Assembly (NCBI GenBank): GCA_016935195.1
Contig: JAFGRL010000017.1
Coordinates: 1-64,000 of the forward strand
Length of the DNA stretch: 64,000 bases
Direction: 5' to 3'
Origin: Sedimentisphaerales bacterium
GTDB lineage: Bacteria > Planctomycetota > Phycisphaerae > Sedimentisphaerales > Anaerobacaceae
Shown here: one piece after another, positions 20,735 through 30,715 of the stretch
How positions within the stretch are numbered: position 1 is the stretch's first letter
Layout: every line of letters starts with the position of its first letter
Notes under the pieces: model-generated
Databases searched by the model: none
Told to the model about the DNA's origin: nothing
What the model saw: only the letters and a program-made list of their open reading frames with translations
Position numbers and translations under genes: made by a program

Positions 20735-22114
20735 TCAGATGGTAATCTTTGCTATCTCTCGATAACTGAAAATCAAAAGGGCCAATAGCAACAGAAAGCC
20801 CGCCTTTAATATCACCATAACAGATGCAGCCTTAGCGACAATAAACCAGCTCAACAATCGGCCCGGTACTAAATATTTTGACGGATTGACCTTATCGAAC
20901 TGTGGAAGAAGTTGGACTATCGGCTTGAGAGTATAAGTGTACACGCTGGGCAGCTCTCCACCGAGAAGATTAAATGATTCCATAATAAAGCCGCTGATTG
21001 TACCTGTGAACAAAACCACTAAACACAATAAAATTGAAACCGGAAGCGATAGAAAACTTGCCGCTAATATGCCAAGAGCTGCAAGGAAAATCAGTCGAAA
21101 CAGAATTATTAAAACTGCCCTTATATAATTTGCTCCAAAAGTGTCGGCCTTGTAGAGCACTTCCAGACCATCTTCAGGCGGAAAAAACACTATCGTATCA
21201 TTCAGGCCAACATTGAAAAACCGCACTGCCAAATACCCATCAGCAGCAACAGCATCGGCAGGGACCTCCATCTCTCGAAAGGTGCGAATTATGTCTTTAC
21301 GCTCAAACTGATAGATGCCGGTCTCAACTTTTGTGCCATATCTTAAGGGGCGGTCATCGCCCACAAGCCACCGGCTGTATATCTGCAAATCCGGAGGATT
21401 TACAGAAACATCGTACTTGAACTTGATAAACAGACTTTCATCAGGATCCAAAAGCTCGATATTGTGAAATTCCCAGCCTATCTCTTGTCCGGCCAAGACA
21501 GCACGTTTGGCGTACTTCTTCTGACTGGTTATCTGATTAATTATTCTGTTCCTGACGGCCTTATTCTCCGAAGCGCCTGCAGGAAGCTGGTGTGTCCTTT
21601 CGAGCTTCTTGTAGGTTTCAAGAACTTCCTTGCTAACATCCTGTACTCGAGGTGTCAAACCTGCCCGGGCAGTGTAAAATTCATTTCGCGCCGCAGCCAG
21701 CTCTTCGGCGGCGGCATCAGAAAACTTAAGGCTGTAATACACAACTGCAAATATCAGACTCGAAAAAACTACCAGAAGTCCGGTACTTAGTAATATCACG
21801 CCGAGCAGCTTGCCGGCAACCAGCTCGAAACGTCGAACCGGTTTGGTCAAAACCATATATATTTGCCTTTGCTCGAGGTCGCTGGTCATTGTGTATATCG
21901 AGCAGATAATTGCCAGCAGAGATAACAGCAGGCTTGTCAGCGAAAGGCCATAGCTGACAAATGTCTGCAGCCGACCTTTAACTGTTCCATCGCCAGTTGC
22001 AGTTGCTCCCATAACAGGAAGTAAAATCAGCATCAGCACTACAAAAACAATTGCTATTTTAAGCCGAAGTGCCTGCTTAATGGTATTTACCGCGATTGCC
22101 CAGATGCTATGCAT
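20735..22114 (-). CDS. ABC-2 type transporter permease with large extracytoplasmic domain
   Basis: start set at MHSIWAIAVNTIKQALRLK (supplied ORF starts at 22234); MTSDLEQRQIYMVLTKPVRRFELVAGKLLGVILL typical of ABC-2 permeases; overlaps ATPase stop. Confidence 0.85.
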   Translation of the reverse strand: MHSIWAIAVNTIKQALRLKIAIVFVVLMLILLPVMGATATGDGTVKGRLQTFVSYGLSLTSLLLSLLAIICSIYTMTSDLEQRQIYMVLTKPVRRFELVAGKLLGVILLSTGLLVVFSSLIFAVVYYSLKFSDAAAEELAAARNEFYTARAGLTPRVQDVSKEVLETYKKLERTHQLPAGASENKAVRNRIINQITSQKKYAKRAVLAGQEIGWEFHNIELLDPDESLFIKFKYDVSVNPPDLQIYSRWLVGDDRPLRYGTKVETGIYQFERKDIIRTFREMEVPADAVAADGYLAVRFFNVGLNDTIVFFPPEDGLEVLYKADTFGANYIRAVLIILFRLIFLAALGILAASFLSLPVSILLCLVVLFTGTISGFIMESFNLLGGELPSVYTYTLKPIVQLLPQFDKVNPSKYLVPGRLLSWFIVAKAASVMVILKAGFLLLLALLIFSYREIAKITI

Positions 22115-23396
22115 TGTCGGAATTCCCTGAATTATTTTTGTCCTCCGTAAGTCCTTGGGACTGCTTTCCATAAGGAGTCCTTCGGACTTTATTTTCCTCT
22201 TGGCGGTTTTTGCCTGCCAATTGATCCAGGACACCTTTTTTGATTTTTTCCTGCTGCTGGGCTTGATCTGTCACCGGCTCAGCTTGCTCAACAGGCTTAT
22301 GGCTAATCGGCTCCTTCTGCTCGGCAAGTCTCTTAAGGAGCTTCTCGTCCGGTTTTGGCGCAGCCGGCTTAGTTTGCAGAACCCCGGACTTTTCTCCGTA
22401 AGGAGTCCCGAGGACTGCCCTTTCCTTCTTAGCCTGGCCTTTGCCGGATACGGGCGCAGAAACTAATTTATCCAGAATGCTCTTTTCTATTGTTTGCGCT
22501 TTTAAGAAATCACCTATCTGAGTTGTGCTGACAGCGCCACTGGTAGTTTGGGCCTGCTGGGCTGCAGCAACGGTTTTGATAAAGAATGTCTCGAGCTTAT
22601 CCATAGGCGATGTTACAACACACTGCTGCTTCTCATTGGCAATAACCTCCTTTATCGTCTCTATCGCTTTACTACTTATAGAACCTGTGGTTATCTGCAT
22701 CTTGTTCGTCTGGGCCAGCAGCTCTTGTACATTCCCTTCGGATTGAATTCTGCCGCCATATAGAACAGCAATTCTATCGCAAATATCCTCCACATCGGCC
22801 AGCAGATGGCTGCAAAGCAGCACGGTTTTACCACGTCTGGCAAGTTCTAAAATCAAATCCTTTATCTGCTTTGTCCCAATTGGGTCAAGTCCCGTAGTCG
22901 GCTCATCCAGTATTAATAAGTCCGGATCATTGATAAGGGCCTGGGCCAGGCCTATCCGCCTTGCCATACCTTTCGAATATGTCCCGACAGGCCTGTTTGC
23001 GACAGCCTTTAATCCGACCATATCGAGAAGTGCCTCTGTCCGCATCTTTCTTACTTTATGACCAAGATCAAAGAGCCTGCCATAAAAATCCAGCGTCTCC
23101 CGCGCATTTAAATACCTGTATAAATATGACTCCTCCGGCAGAAAGCCGATTCTGGCGCTTATCTTTGGATCACTGGTTTGGCCGCTCAAAACAACTGATC
23201 TGCCTTTGGTCGGATAAAGCAGACCAAGCAGCATCTTCAATGTGGTCGTTTTTCCAGACCCATTAGGACCTAAAAGCCCAAATACTTCGCCGTCCCGGAC
23301 CTTCAAATTCAGGTCCTCAACCGCATAAACTTTTTCCCTGCCCCACCAGTCGGAGAAAATCTTTGTCAGTGAAAATGTCTCAACAGCATATTCCAT
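22107..23396 (-). CDS. ABC transporter ATP-binding protein with long low-complexity C-terminal extension
   Basis: GLLGPNGSGKTTTLKMLLG Walker A, YSKGMARRIGLAQALINDPDLLILDEPTTGLDP signature/Walker B; about 130-aa tail with repeated motif. Confidence 0.92.
   Translation of the reverse strand: MEYAVETFSLTKIFSDWWGREKVYAVEDLNLKVRDGEVFGLLGPNGSGKTTTLKMLLGLLYPTKGRSVVLSGQTSDPKISARIGFLPEESYLYRYLNARETLDFYGRLFDLGHKVRKMRTEALLDMVGLKAVANRPVGTYSKGMARRIGLAQALINDPDLLILDEPTTGLDPIGTKQIKDLILELARRGKTVLLCSHLLADVEDICDRIAVLYGGRIQSEGNVQELLAQTNKMQITTGSISSKAIETIKEVIANEKQQCVVTSPMDKLETFFIKTVAAAQQAQTTSGAVSTTQIGDFLKAQTIEKSILDKLVSAPVSGKGQAKKERAVLGTPYGEKSGVLQTKPAAPKPDEKLLKRLAEQKEPISHKPVEQAEPVTDQAQQQEKIKKGVLDQLAGKNRQEENKVRRTPYGKQSQGLTEDKNNSGNSDNA
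22143..22188. repeat. two adjacent degenerate copies of the 23-bp double-hairpin repeat
   Basis: CTCCGTAAGTCCTTGGGACT (22143-22162) and TTCCATAAGGAGTCCTTCGGACT (22166-22188). Confidence 0.6.
22394..22416 (+). repeat. 23-bp double-hairpin repeat copy
   Basis: CTCCGTAAGGAGTCCCGAGGACT. Confidence 0.7.
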
Positions 23397-23451
23397 AGCC
23401 TAAGCCCTCGAAACCATATCGATGTGGTGGTTTAACCTTTTATGTTGCTGT

Positions 23452-25383
23452 TTACACCACCTGTCCGGCATGCTCAAGCTCCTCGCCGTATCGAATAAGA
23501 CGGGCACTATTGAAAACCACGACCAGCGAACTGGCGAAGTGCAAAAAGGCTGCCAGCTGCGGCAGAATAAATTGAGAAGCAGAAATCCCAAGCACGATAA
23601 AAAGTATTCCAAATGCAAGATTCTGTTGTATCACTCTGCGGGTCTTACGCGATAACCTCACAAGCACAGCCAGCCTTCTCAAGTCATTGCTCATTAGTGC
23701 AATCGAAGCAGAGTTTATGGCAACGTCGCTGCCGGCAGCTCCCATTGCTACACCCAGATCACCTGCCGCAAGAGCTGGAGCATCATTGATACCATCTCCG
23801 ACCACAACCACAGCGTGTCCGTCCTCCTTCATTTGCTCGACGATGGCCAATTTGTCCTGAGGCAAACAATTTGCCTTATAATCTGTACAGCCTAATTCCG
23901 CAGCAACCCTGTTGGCTACTTCATCGCGGTCACCTGTAAGCATTGTAGTTCGCCTGATACCTATATTAAACAAATCACTAAATGCCTGATATGCTTCAGG
24001 CCTGGTTTTGTCCTGCAATGCTATCCAGCCTATGCACCTGCTGTCCTTGGCAACGTATAGAGTGCTAAAACCTTGTTCCTCGTCAAGAGCAGGGTCGCTT
24101 ATGCCGCTCAAATCAATGTCATTTTCCTTAAGAAATGACTCTCTTCCTACCATCACCCTGAATGAGTCAACCGAAGCGGTTACTCCTTTACCCGGAACTT
24201 CCTTAAAATCCGACGTTCCCGGCAGAGGCAGATTCGCTTCTTTTGCAACTTCGTGCAGTGCCCGTGCCACGGGGTGTTTGCTCATCTGCTCGGCAGATGC
24301 TGCCACCGACAACAGCTCAGCAGGTTCAATTCCTTCTGCCGGTGTTAGCTTTGTCACATACAATCGGCCGGTCGTTACCGTACCGGTCTTATCGAACACA
24401 ATCGCTGTTATTTTGCCCGCCAACTCAAGGTCAGCAACATTCTTTATCAAAACACCTAAACGAGCAGCAGCTGAAATTGCCGCAACCATTGCTGTCGGTG
24501 TCGCCAATATCAAAGTGCAGGGACAGGCAATAACAAGTATGGTAATTGCCTGGTTTACGTTTCTCGTAAAAAATAAGGCGATTCCTGCAATCATCAAAAT
24601 AGTTGGTACATACCACCTTACATAGCGGTCTATTATCCGCATAATCGGAATTCTTGTCTTCTCTGCCTGCATAATCAACGTTTGAACTTTGCCTAAGGTG
24701 GTATCCTTTCCTGCCTTGGTAACTTTTATATCAAGAACACCGGTTAGATTATTAGTCCCCGCAAAGACCTGCATTCCAGGTACCTTATCAACCGGCAAAG
24801 ACTCTCCGGTTATCGAAGCCTCATTTACCGAACTAAGCCCGCTGATAATCTCCCCATCGGCAGGTATATTATCGCCCGGCCTGACCCGCACACAGTCAGC
24901 TGGTTTGAGCACACTTACTTTAACTTCTCTTTCGTTACCCGGGCTGTCGAGAAGGTTTGCCTTCTTTGGCGTAAGCTTTATTAAAGATTCAATTGATGCA
25001 CGAGCGCCAAGAGCCGTACGGGTTTCAATAAGCTGGCTGAGCAGCATGAAAAATCCGATTATGCCGGCGACCAGATAGTTTTGCATAGCAAAGGCGGCAA
25101 TAATTGCCAAAGCAGCCAGCTCATCCATATGAGATTCACGCTTAAACAGACACCTGGCTGCGTGGAAAACAATCGGACCTCCGAGCAGAATTGCTCCTAA
25201 TATCGCAAAGAACTCTACATTGAAGCTTCCGCTGCCGTAAAAAAACCGTCCGAGCTGGCTGTTTATCAGCAAAACACCTCCTGCCAATGTGCCTAATAAA
25301 GCTATACTGATGCGAAGCTGCCTGCCGCGTGTGTAGTCACCGGCAATATCTTCCTTGAAATGTAAATGTTCATGAGCCATCAT
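23452..25383 (-). CDS. heavy-metal translocating P1B-type ATPase
   Basis: VIACPCTLILATPTAM transmembrane CPC, VFDKTGTVTTG phosphorylation site, SKHPVARALHE HP motif, VVGDGINDAPALAAGDLGVAMG. Confidence 0.93.
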   Translation of the reverse strand: MMAHEHLHFKEDIAGDYTRGRQLRISIALLGTLAGGVLLINSQLGRFFYGSGSFNVEFFAILGAILLGGPIVFHAARCLFKRESHMDELAALAIIAAFAMQNYLVAGIIGFFMLLSQLIETRTALGARASIESLIKLTPKKANLLDSPGNEREVKVSVLKPADCVRVRPGDNIPADGEIISGLSSVNEASITGESLPVDKVPGMQVFAGTNNLTGVLDIKVTKAGKDTTLGKVQTLIMQAEKTRIPIMRIIDRYVRWYVPTILMIAGIALFFTRNVNQAITILVIACPCTLILATPTAMVAAISAAARLGVLIKNVADLELAGKITAIVFDKTGTVTTGRLYVTKLTPAEGIEPAELLSVAASAEQMSKHPVARALHEVAKEANLPLPGTSDFKEVPGKGVTASVDSFRVMVGRESFLKENDIDLSGISDPALDEEQGFSTLYVAKDSRCIGWIALQDKTRPEAYQAFSDLFNIGIRRTTMLTGDRDEVANRVAAELGCTDYKANCLPQDKLAIVEQMKEDGHAVVVVGDGINDAPALAAGDLGVAMGAAGSDVAINSASIALMSNDLRRLAVLVRLSRKTRRVIQQNLAFGILFIVLGISASQFILPQLAAFLHFASSLVVVFNSARLIRYGEELEHAGQVV

Positions 25384-25389
25384 TAATTC

Positions 25390-26289
25390 TTATTTACCTT
25401 TAAATTCGTTAGTTGTTTTATTGAAAAACTCGATACACTTTTTTATTTCAGGCGATGAATTTTCCCAGTTATATTCATATTCGATTGAAAAAACTCCCTT
25501 AAAGTTTTGACGTTTAAGTTCTGCCAGCATTTCTTTGGCCCTGCACTTGCCCGTCCCCCAAGGCACATCGTGTGCATCTGGGTCTTTAAGTTTGTTCAGG
25601 TCTTTGAAATGCAGAGATATTATTCGGCCTTTGAGTTTCCTGAGCATATCTACAGGCTCCAAGCCGGACCTGCTGAAGTGTCCGGTATCTGCGCATGCGC
25701 CTATCCACTTACTACGACCTTTGCAGGCTTTTAGAACTTTATCGGGATTCCAGTAGTGCGATGGTTTTGGATGGTTGTGTATAGCCAGCTTGATTTTGTA
25801 TTCCTTACACAATTGTTCTATCAAATCCAGGGCCTCTTCAGGAGGTTCAGAGACAATCGTTTCAATACCCATATCTTTTGCAAAGTCAAAAACCTTTCGA
25901 CACTCATCTTCATCTGCAGAAAGCGGCACTACGCCGTAGTTGACCAGCTTGACCTTGGCATCGGCCAGTTTCTTCTTGACCTCTGCTCTAAGCTCTGCCG
26001 GCATATTATGGCCAAATTTTACATCAGGCCTTTCGCTGCTGATCGACTGATTTGGATAACCTTCGATACAATTTAAACCCAGCGAAGCTGTCTTATCGAC
26101 TGCCTCATAGAATGTAAACTTTCTGAAGGTCCACGCTTGTATACCTAACCGCCATTCGTTATTGCTTTTGAGAGCTTTTTGCTCAGATTCCAATTCCTCA
26201 CTCCCATAGCAACTGCATGTCCAAACAACCAGACAAAAAAACAAAATCTTGAACAACACTTCAGTTTTACATATTTTGTTTCTAAACAT
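25390..26289 (-). CDS. secreted/lipoprotein sugar phosphate isomerase/epimerase (TIM barrel)
   Basis: N-term hydrophobic segment with WTCSC; LGIQAWTFRKFTFYEAVDKTASLGLNCIEGYP, IHNHPKPSHYWNPDKVL, GACADTGHFSRSGLEP, ISLHFKDLN. Confidence 0.85.
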   Translation of the reverse strand: MFRNKICKTEVLFKILFFCLVVWTCSCYGSEELESEQKALKSNNEWRLGIQAWTFRKFTFYEAVDKTASLGLNCIEGYPNQSISSERPDVKFGHNMPAELRAEVKKKLADAKVKLVNYGVVPLSADEDECRKVFDFAKDMGIETIVSEPPEEALDLIEQLCKEYKIKLAIHNHPKPSHYWNPDKVLKACKGRSKWIGACADTGHFSRSGLEPVDMLRKLKGRIISLHFKDLNKLKDPDAHDVPWGTGKCRAKEMLAELKRQNFKGVFSIEYEYNWENSSPEIKKCIEFFNKTTNEFKGK

Positions 26290-26305
26290 ATATTAACCAA
26301 TATAA

Positions 26306-27589
26306 CTATCGTTTTTCTTCTGATTTAGACTTTAAAGAAGGGTCTCTGTTTATAAGTATCCTCATCTCCTTCTCTTTCGCACCTTCGGTTGGCTGGATTA
26401 TCATTTTTTCCTGGGCGTTGTTAAGCACGTATTCTATTGCATCCTGATATATCTTCTGGACAACAAGTTTTGGCCTTTTGCGATATTCAGGAAGTATCTC
26501 GTGCAGATACTCTGCGTTGGCTTTGGCTGTTTCTACGACTTTTGTTCTATAGGCTCTTGCCTTGGCAAGTTCCCCCTGCGCCAGGCCTGACAACTGCTCC
26601 CAAAGATTTCCCTTTTTTTTTCCTGTCAGTTCTTCTTGCTTAAGGGTATCAAGAATCTCTTCTGCCCTCGGTCCTCCGGCTTCGCTAAGGGTGGTCTCGT
26701 AGTAGCTTCTTGCTTGGCTTATACCCTTTTGGCTTGCTTGTTTTGCCTTGATATTTGCAAGAAACGCACCATCAACCTGTTGGGGCCAGGTGATATCAGT
26801 CAGTTGAATCGAAACAACCTTTATGCCGCTGTCAATCTCATCAAGCTTTTCCTGAAGCAATCTGCGCACATGTCCTGGTATTGTAGCCTGGCTTCGGAGA
26901 GCCTCATCAATCGTGTAATTAACCATGGCGGTAACTACCGCATCGCAGACCATAGCCCGCAGAATTGACGCTACACTATCTTTTATAGCATCAAGGTATA
27001 TCTCCCCGGGCTTTATGTCCTTTACATAAACATTGCTGAAGAACCGTTCAGGGTCGATAATCTGATATGTAAGCTGCCACTTATTGTGGACAATATTGTA
27101 GTCGCTTCCGGTAAAGCTTAATCCCTGCGAATCCTGCCTTTCGCTGCGCGTGATGCAGTAGCCATCTTTGACAGGGTTAAGTGTGGGATCGACCCACCGC
27201 CTTTTCTGGGCGATAGCCTGCTCAGGTCTTTCGTAATACCAGAAATCTTCTATTACTATGTTTATCTTCTTTGTTATTGGAATCTTTACAATTTCATCTA
27301 TCGGATACGGAAATACCCAGTGAAGCCCTGGACCAAGAAGTCTTTCCTGTCCCACTGTCCGTATCTTCCCAAACCTCAAAACAAGCGCCTGCTCATCTGG
27401 CCCCACCGTTCGAAAACCAGAGGCCAGGAAAAGAACAACGAGCACCACCATAATGAATTTCAAAATACCGAAACTTATTCGCAGCGCTTCTGCAAGTGAC
27501 CGGCCGGCCGGGTCAAGCCCCTCAACCGCGGCCTTTTGCTCTGGTTTGGCCTGTAAAGATTCGTTTTCTTCGATATTGCCTTGCGTCAT
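26306..27589 (-). CDS. hflK: HflK-like SPFH/band-7 membrane protein
   Basis: GFRTVGPDEQALVLRFGKI...GPGLHWVFPYPIDEIVKIP; DSGIKVVSIQLTDITWPQQVDGAFLANIKAKQ. Confidence 0.85.
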   Translation of the reverse strand: MTQGNIEENESLQAKPEQKAAVEGLDPAGRSLAEALRISFGILKFIMVVLVVLFLASGFRTVGPDEQALVLRFGKIRTVGQERLLGPGLHWVFPYPIDEIVKIPITKKINIVIEDFWYYERPEQAIAQKRRWVDPTLNPVKDGYCITRSERQDSQGLSFTGSDYNIVHNKWQLTYQIIDPERFFSNVYVKDIKPGEIYLDAIKDSVASILRAMVCDAVVTAMVNYTIDEALRSQATIPGHVRRLLQEKLDEIDSGIKVVSIQLTDITWPQQVDGAFLANIKAKQASQKGISQARSYYETTLSEAGGPRAEEILDTLKQEELTGKKKGNLWEQLSGLAQGELAKARAYRTKVVETAKANAEYLHEILPEYRKRPKLVVQKIYQDAIEYVLNNAQEKMIIQPTEGAKEKEMRILINRDPSLKSKSEEKR

Positions 27590-27615
27590 CTCAAATAGCC
27601 TAAAAATAAAGAACC

Positions 27616-28515
27616 TTACTTCTTCGGTTCAAGTTTCGGCATTTCTTTTAATAGCTTAAAAGGCTCTGTATCTGTGCTCAGTACAACAGTTGCTCGCTTC
27701 TCTAAAATTTTCTTTATAGCCTCAATATCTCGCAAAAACATCGCAAGAGCAAGATCTTCTTCAAGGAGCTTATAAAATTTCGCAGCCTCTGCGTCTCCCT
27801 GTCCTCGTATCGCCTTGGCTCTTGCCCCGGCGGCAGCCAACAGCTCAATCTTCTTGGAGTCGGCATCGGTTTTTATTCTTGTAGCTTCAGCGGTACCCTG
27901 AGCTATTGTTGCCTCGGTGCGCCTATTTCTTTCAGCCTTCATCCTCTCGAAAACATCCTTACTGACATCTTCGCTGATTTTAAGCTGCTTTATTCCTAAT
28001 GTCTTAACTTCAACGCCATAGTTTTCGTACGCCACCGTCTTAATATCCACAAGCATTTCATCTTCGATTTGTTTGAGCTTAATCTTGCTCGGGTCACTGT
28101 TGACAAACTCGCCAAAGTAATGCTGGCCGATAACTTTATTCTGTGTATCGCTAATATGGCTGATCAGCTTATTTTCAGCTTCTTTGACTGTACCTACAGC
28201 GTTGTAGAATTGCAGAGGCTCAGCAATCCTCCATACTACATATGTATTGACTATAATCGGAACTGCTCCCTTGGTTGTTGTCTCGCCGAGGTCGGCCTCT
28301 AAAACCCGCAGACGCGAGTCGAACTTATACACACGCTGAATCGGCACAGGCCATCTAAGATACCACCCTGCCTCGGTAAGCTCATCTTCGCTTGTTGCTT
28401 TGCCAAACGTCGTTACCAAAGCCGACTGGGTTTCCCTGACCTGAAACGAAACCAAATACAGCGCCAGCACTACTATTATTATTATTGCGAAAATTTTTGT
28501 AGCTATATGTCTCAT
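27616..28515 (-). CDS. hflC: HflC-like SPFH/band-7 protein
   Basis: VRETQSALVTTFGKA...GWYLRWPVPIQRVYKFDSRLRVLE; VFERMKAERNRRTEATIAQGTAEATRIKTDADSKKIELLAAAGARAKAIRGQGDAEAAKFY. Confidence 0.93.
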   Translation of the reverse strand: MRHIATKIFAIIIIVVLALYLVSFQVRETQSALVTTFGKATSEDELTEAGWYLRWPVPIQRVYKFDSRLRVLEADLGETTTKGAVPIIVNTYVVWRIAEPLQFYNAVGTVKEAENKLISHISDTQNKVIGQHYFGEFVNSDPSKIKLKQIEDEMLVDIKTVAYENYGVEVKTLGIKQLKISEDVSKDVFERMKAERNRRTEATIAQGTAEATRIKTDADSKKIELLAAAGARAKAIRGQGDAEAAKFYKLLEEDLALAMFLRDIEAIKKILEKRATVVLSTDTEPFKLLKEMPKLEPKK

Positions 28516-30590
28516 CTTTTTTTACTTTCCTCTAATTCGGGTATCTCATATAAACTTGGCTCAAGCTTTTTCTGGAGGTCGACTATAAAAACTTCTATGT
28601 TATTTTCATCGGCAGCCACTATAAATTTCCTGATGTTTTTAAGGGAGTCCTCAAGCATTCCTAACCTTTGCTCTCGTACATAAATCTGCGGTGCGGCAGT
28701 GAACGCCTTGAGCTGGCTGCTAAATCGCTCTCCCGTTGCTCGTGCAAGCGTCGCTTTCTCAAACGCATAGGACTTTGCCTCTCTCAGCGTCTGAAAAACC
28801 TCTCCGCTTGCCTGACCAAAAGCGGCATCAAGCTCTTCTTCAAGCTGCTCAGACTTGTCAGTCGATTTATCCCGCCTGGCCTTGTCGTAGGAAGCAGCAA
28901 GTTGATAAAGCTCATCTGCCTGCTCTACCGAACCTACAAGACTGCTTAAAACCTTGTTGAGCTGCGCCTGTGCTTCCAGGATAAGAGCCTGCTTCTTTTG
29001 CACAGAGCCGATTACTTCCTGATAAGATGCCGCCACTTGCTCATCCGGCGGCGGGTGTATCCCCTGCAGGCCCAAAAATACCAGCTCTATCCCTAAACCA
29101 GCCTCATCGGCAGTGGCCTGAATGCGTTGGCTTAAAACTTTCTTTGCCTCGGCACGGCCGGCACCAAGGAGACTGTCCTTCAAATGCCTGCCAGCGGAGA
29201 CATCCTCATCAACTTCAATCGTAGAACTCGCCATAAATTTGGCAAGCTCCTGGTAGCAAATAGACTCAAATAACCGTTCAGGCTCGCTATGGTTGTATAT
29301 AAATGAATAGAGGTCTCTCACCCGGTACTGAACGGGGATGTTTGCTTTGACGATGCTGACAGGAACTGCTCCTTGTTCATCAACTCGCGTTTGGGGGCTT
29401 GCAACCAAAACATTGTATTCTTCCCGGTAATGGGCATTGCCCCAAAGCAAAGGCTCATGAATTATCTGTCCGGTCTTGGGGTCTGTCTTCGGCACAAAAC
29501 CAATCTTGGCTTCCACAATTTTCTTCGTTGGATACTTGTATGCGATATCGATCGGCCAGGGCCACTTAAATGTAAGACCAGGCCCGACCATTCTGGCATT
29601 GCCTGTACTGTGCAAAGGATTACCAAAATGCTCGATTATAGCCTGCTCATTCGGGCCTAATACAACCACACAGCTTATCAGATAAAGTGCTGCTGCTCCG
29701 AAAAGTACCAAAGGAACGATAGCTTTTTCCAAAAGCTTATAGAACCAGGTTTGCGAAACCTTAAAACCGAACTGATAATCTATCGCACTTGCGGCACTGC
29801 GGAATAACCCACCAGGCTCGTTGATAACACCCAGCAGCCGGCTGTCGAAAGCAGCCCTGTGATATTGACCTTTCAATCTCGGCCTATAAATATCAAGAAT
29901 TGCATTCAAACCTGTCTCTAAACCGATCAGGATAAGTAAAACAGGAATCACCCAGTTGATAACATTTATGACCACGAAGATTTTAAACTGCCAAAGCGCA
30001 AGGGCTATCGCCAGTGCAAAACAAAGAATCGATACCCCGAGCATGAAGCTGCCTGCGGCGCGCAAAGGCCTCCACTGCATCTGTCCCGACATCCCCGTAG
30101 CATAGCGCGAAAACAAAAAGCTCACAAAAGCTATAACCATCATCGCGACTGCGCAAATTAAAGGCCTTTTTGTCTCAACATCAAAAAAGCCTCCAATAGA
30201 CTTAAGAAGGAAAAATCCGATCGCTATTTGATAAACGGCTATGGCTGCTGAAAAAACCGGAAGAAACCATTTTTCCAGTATCTCGAGACGTCCAGCAGCG
30301 ACTGCAAAAAGTCGCCCCCCCTGGCCCTTGGCTTGAAATATTGTTGATGACCGCTCTTTTTCGGAGAGTTGCCTTAAATCAAGTTTTTCCTGCTCAGCTA
30401 ACGAACTTTGATGAAACTGAATCCAGAGCACTAAGCAGATAAACGCCTCTGATAGAACAAAGAAGCTAACTGCCGAGACTGCAAAAAAACCGCTCCATCT
30501 GCCGAGAAGCATCGCAATGATAAAAAACACTACGCTCAATATCATCAGGGCTGCTGCGGTGTATTCGGCGCGTTTGGCAGAAATTGTCAT
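28512..30590 (-). CDS. large HflK-like SPFH protein with N-terminal polytopic membrane region
   Basis: 692 aa; about five or more hydrophobic segments before VVLGPNEQAIIEHFGNPL...GPGLTFKWPWPIDIAYKYPTKKIVEAKIGF SPFH domain; overlaps hflC start (ATGA-type). Confidence 0.85.
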   Translation of the reverse strand: MTISAKRAEYTAAALMILSVVFFIIAMLLGRWSGFFAVSAVSFFVLSEAFICLVLWIQFHQSSLAEQEKLDLRQLSEKERSSTIFQAKGQGGRLFAVAAGRLEILEKWFLPVFSAAIAVYQIAIGFFLLKSIGGFFDVETKRPLICAVAMMVIAFVSFLFSRYATGMSGQMQWRPLRAAGSFMLGVSILCFALAIALALWQFKIFVVINVINWVIPVLLILIGLETGLNAILDIYRPRLKGQYHRAAFDSRLLGVINEPGGLFRSAASAIDYQFGFKVSQTWFYKLLEKAIVPLVLFGAAALYLISCVVVLGPNEQAIIEHFGNPLHSTGNARMVGPGLTFKWPWPIDIAYKYPTKKIVEAKIGFVPKTDPKTGQIIHEPLLWGNAHYREEYNVLVASPQTRVDEQGAVPVSIVKANIPVQYRVRDLYSFIYNHSEPERLFESICYQELAKFMASSTIEVDEDVSAGRHLKDSLLGAGRAEAKKVLSQRIQATADEAGLGIELVFLGLQGIHPPPDEQVAASYQEVIGSVQKKQALILEAQAQLNKVLSSLVGSVEQADELYQLAASYDKARRDKSTDKSEQLEEELDAAFGQASGEVFQTLREAKSYAFEKATLARATGERFSSQLKAFTAAPQIYVREQRLGMLEDSLKNIRKFIVAADENNIEVFIVDLQKKLEPSLYEIPELEESKKR

Positions 30591-30715
30591 CCTTATCCCG
30601 TCCTTTTATCCTTGAACAAAACCGGCAAATCAAAGTATGTTATGTTTATCAGAACCAACTATTTACTCGAAAAGCTGTTAATATAAAATATCTTTTCTTT
30701 GCAATACAGACAATA

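Noticed and set aside
24008-24625. 205-aa plus-strand ORF antisense to the P1B ATPase
   Set aside because: Shadow ORF; the opposite strand has all ATPase motifs and the antisense translation is low-complexity Ser/Thr-rich.
30584-30715. Upstream extension of the ABC-2 permease ORF
   Set aside because: Overlaps the start of the divergent SPFH gene; the internal ATG at 30716 gives a typical permease N-terminus.
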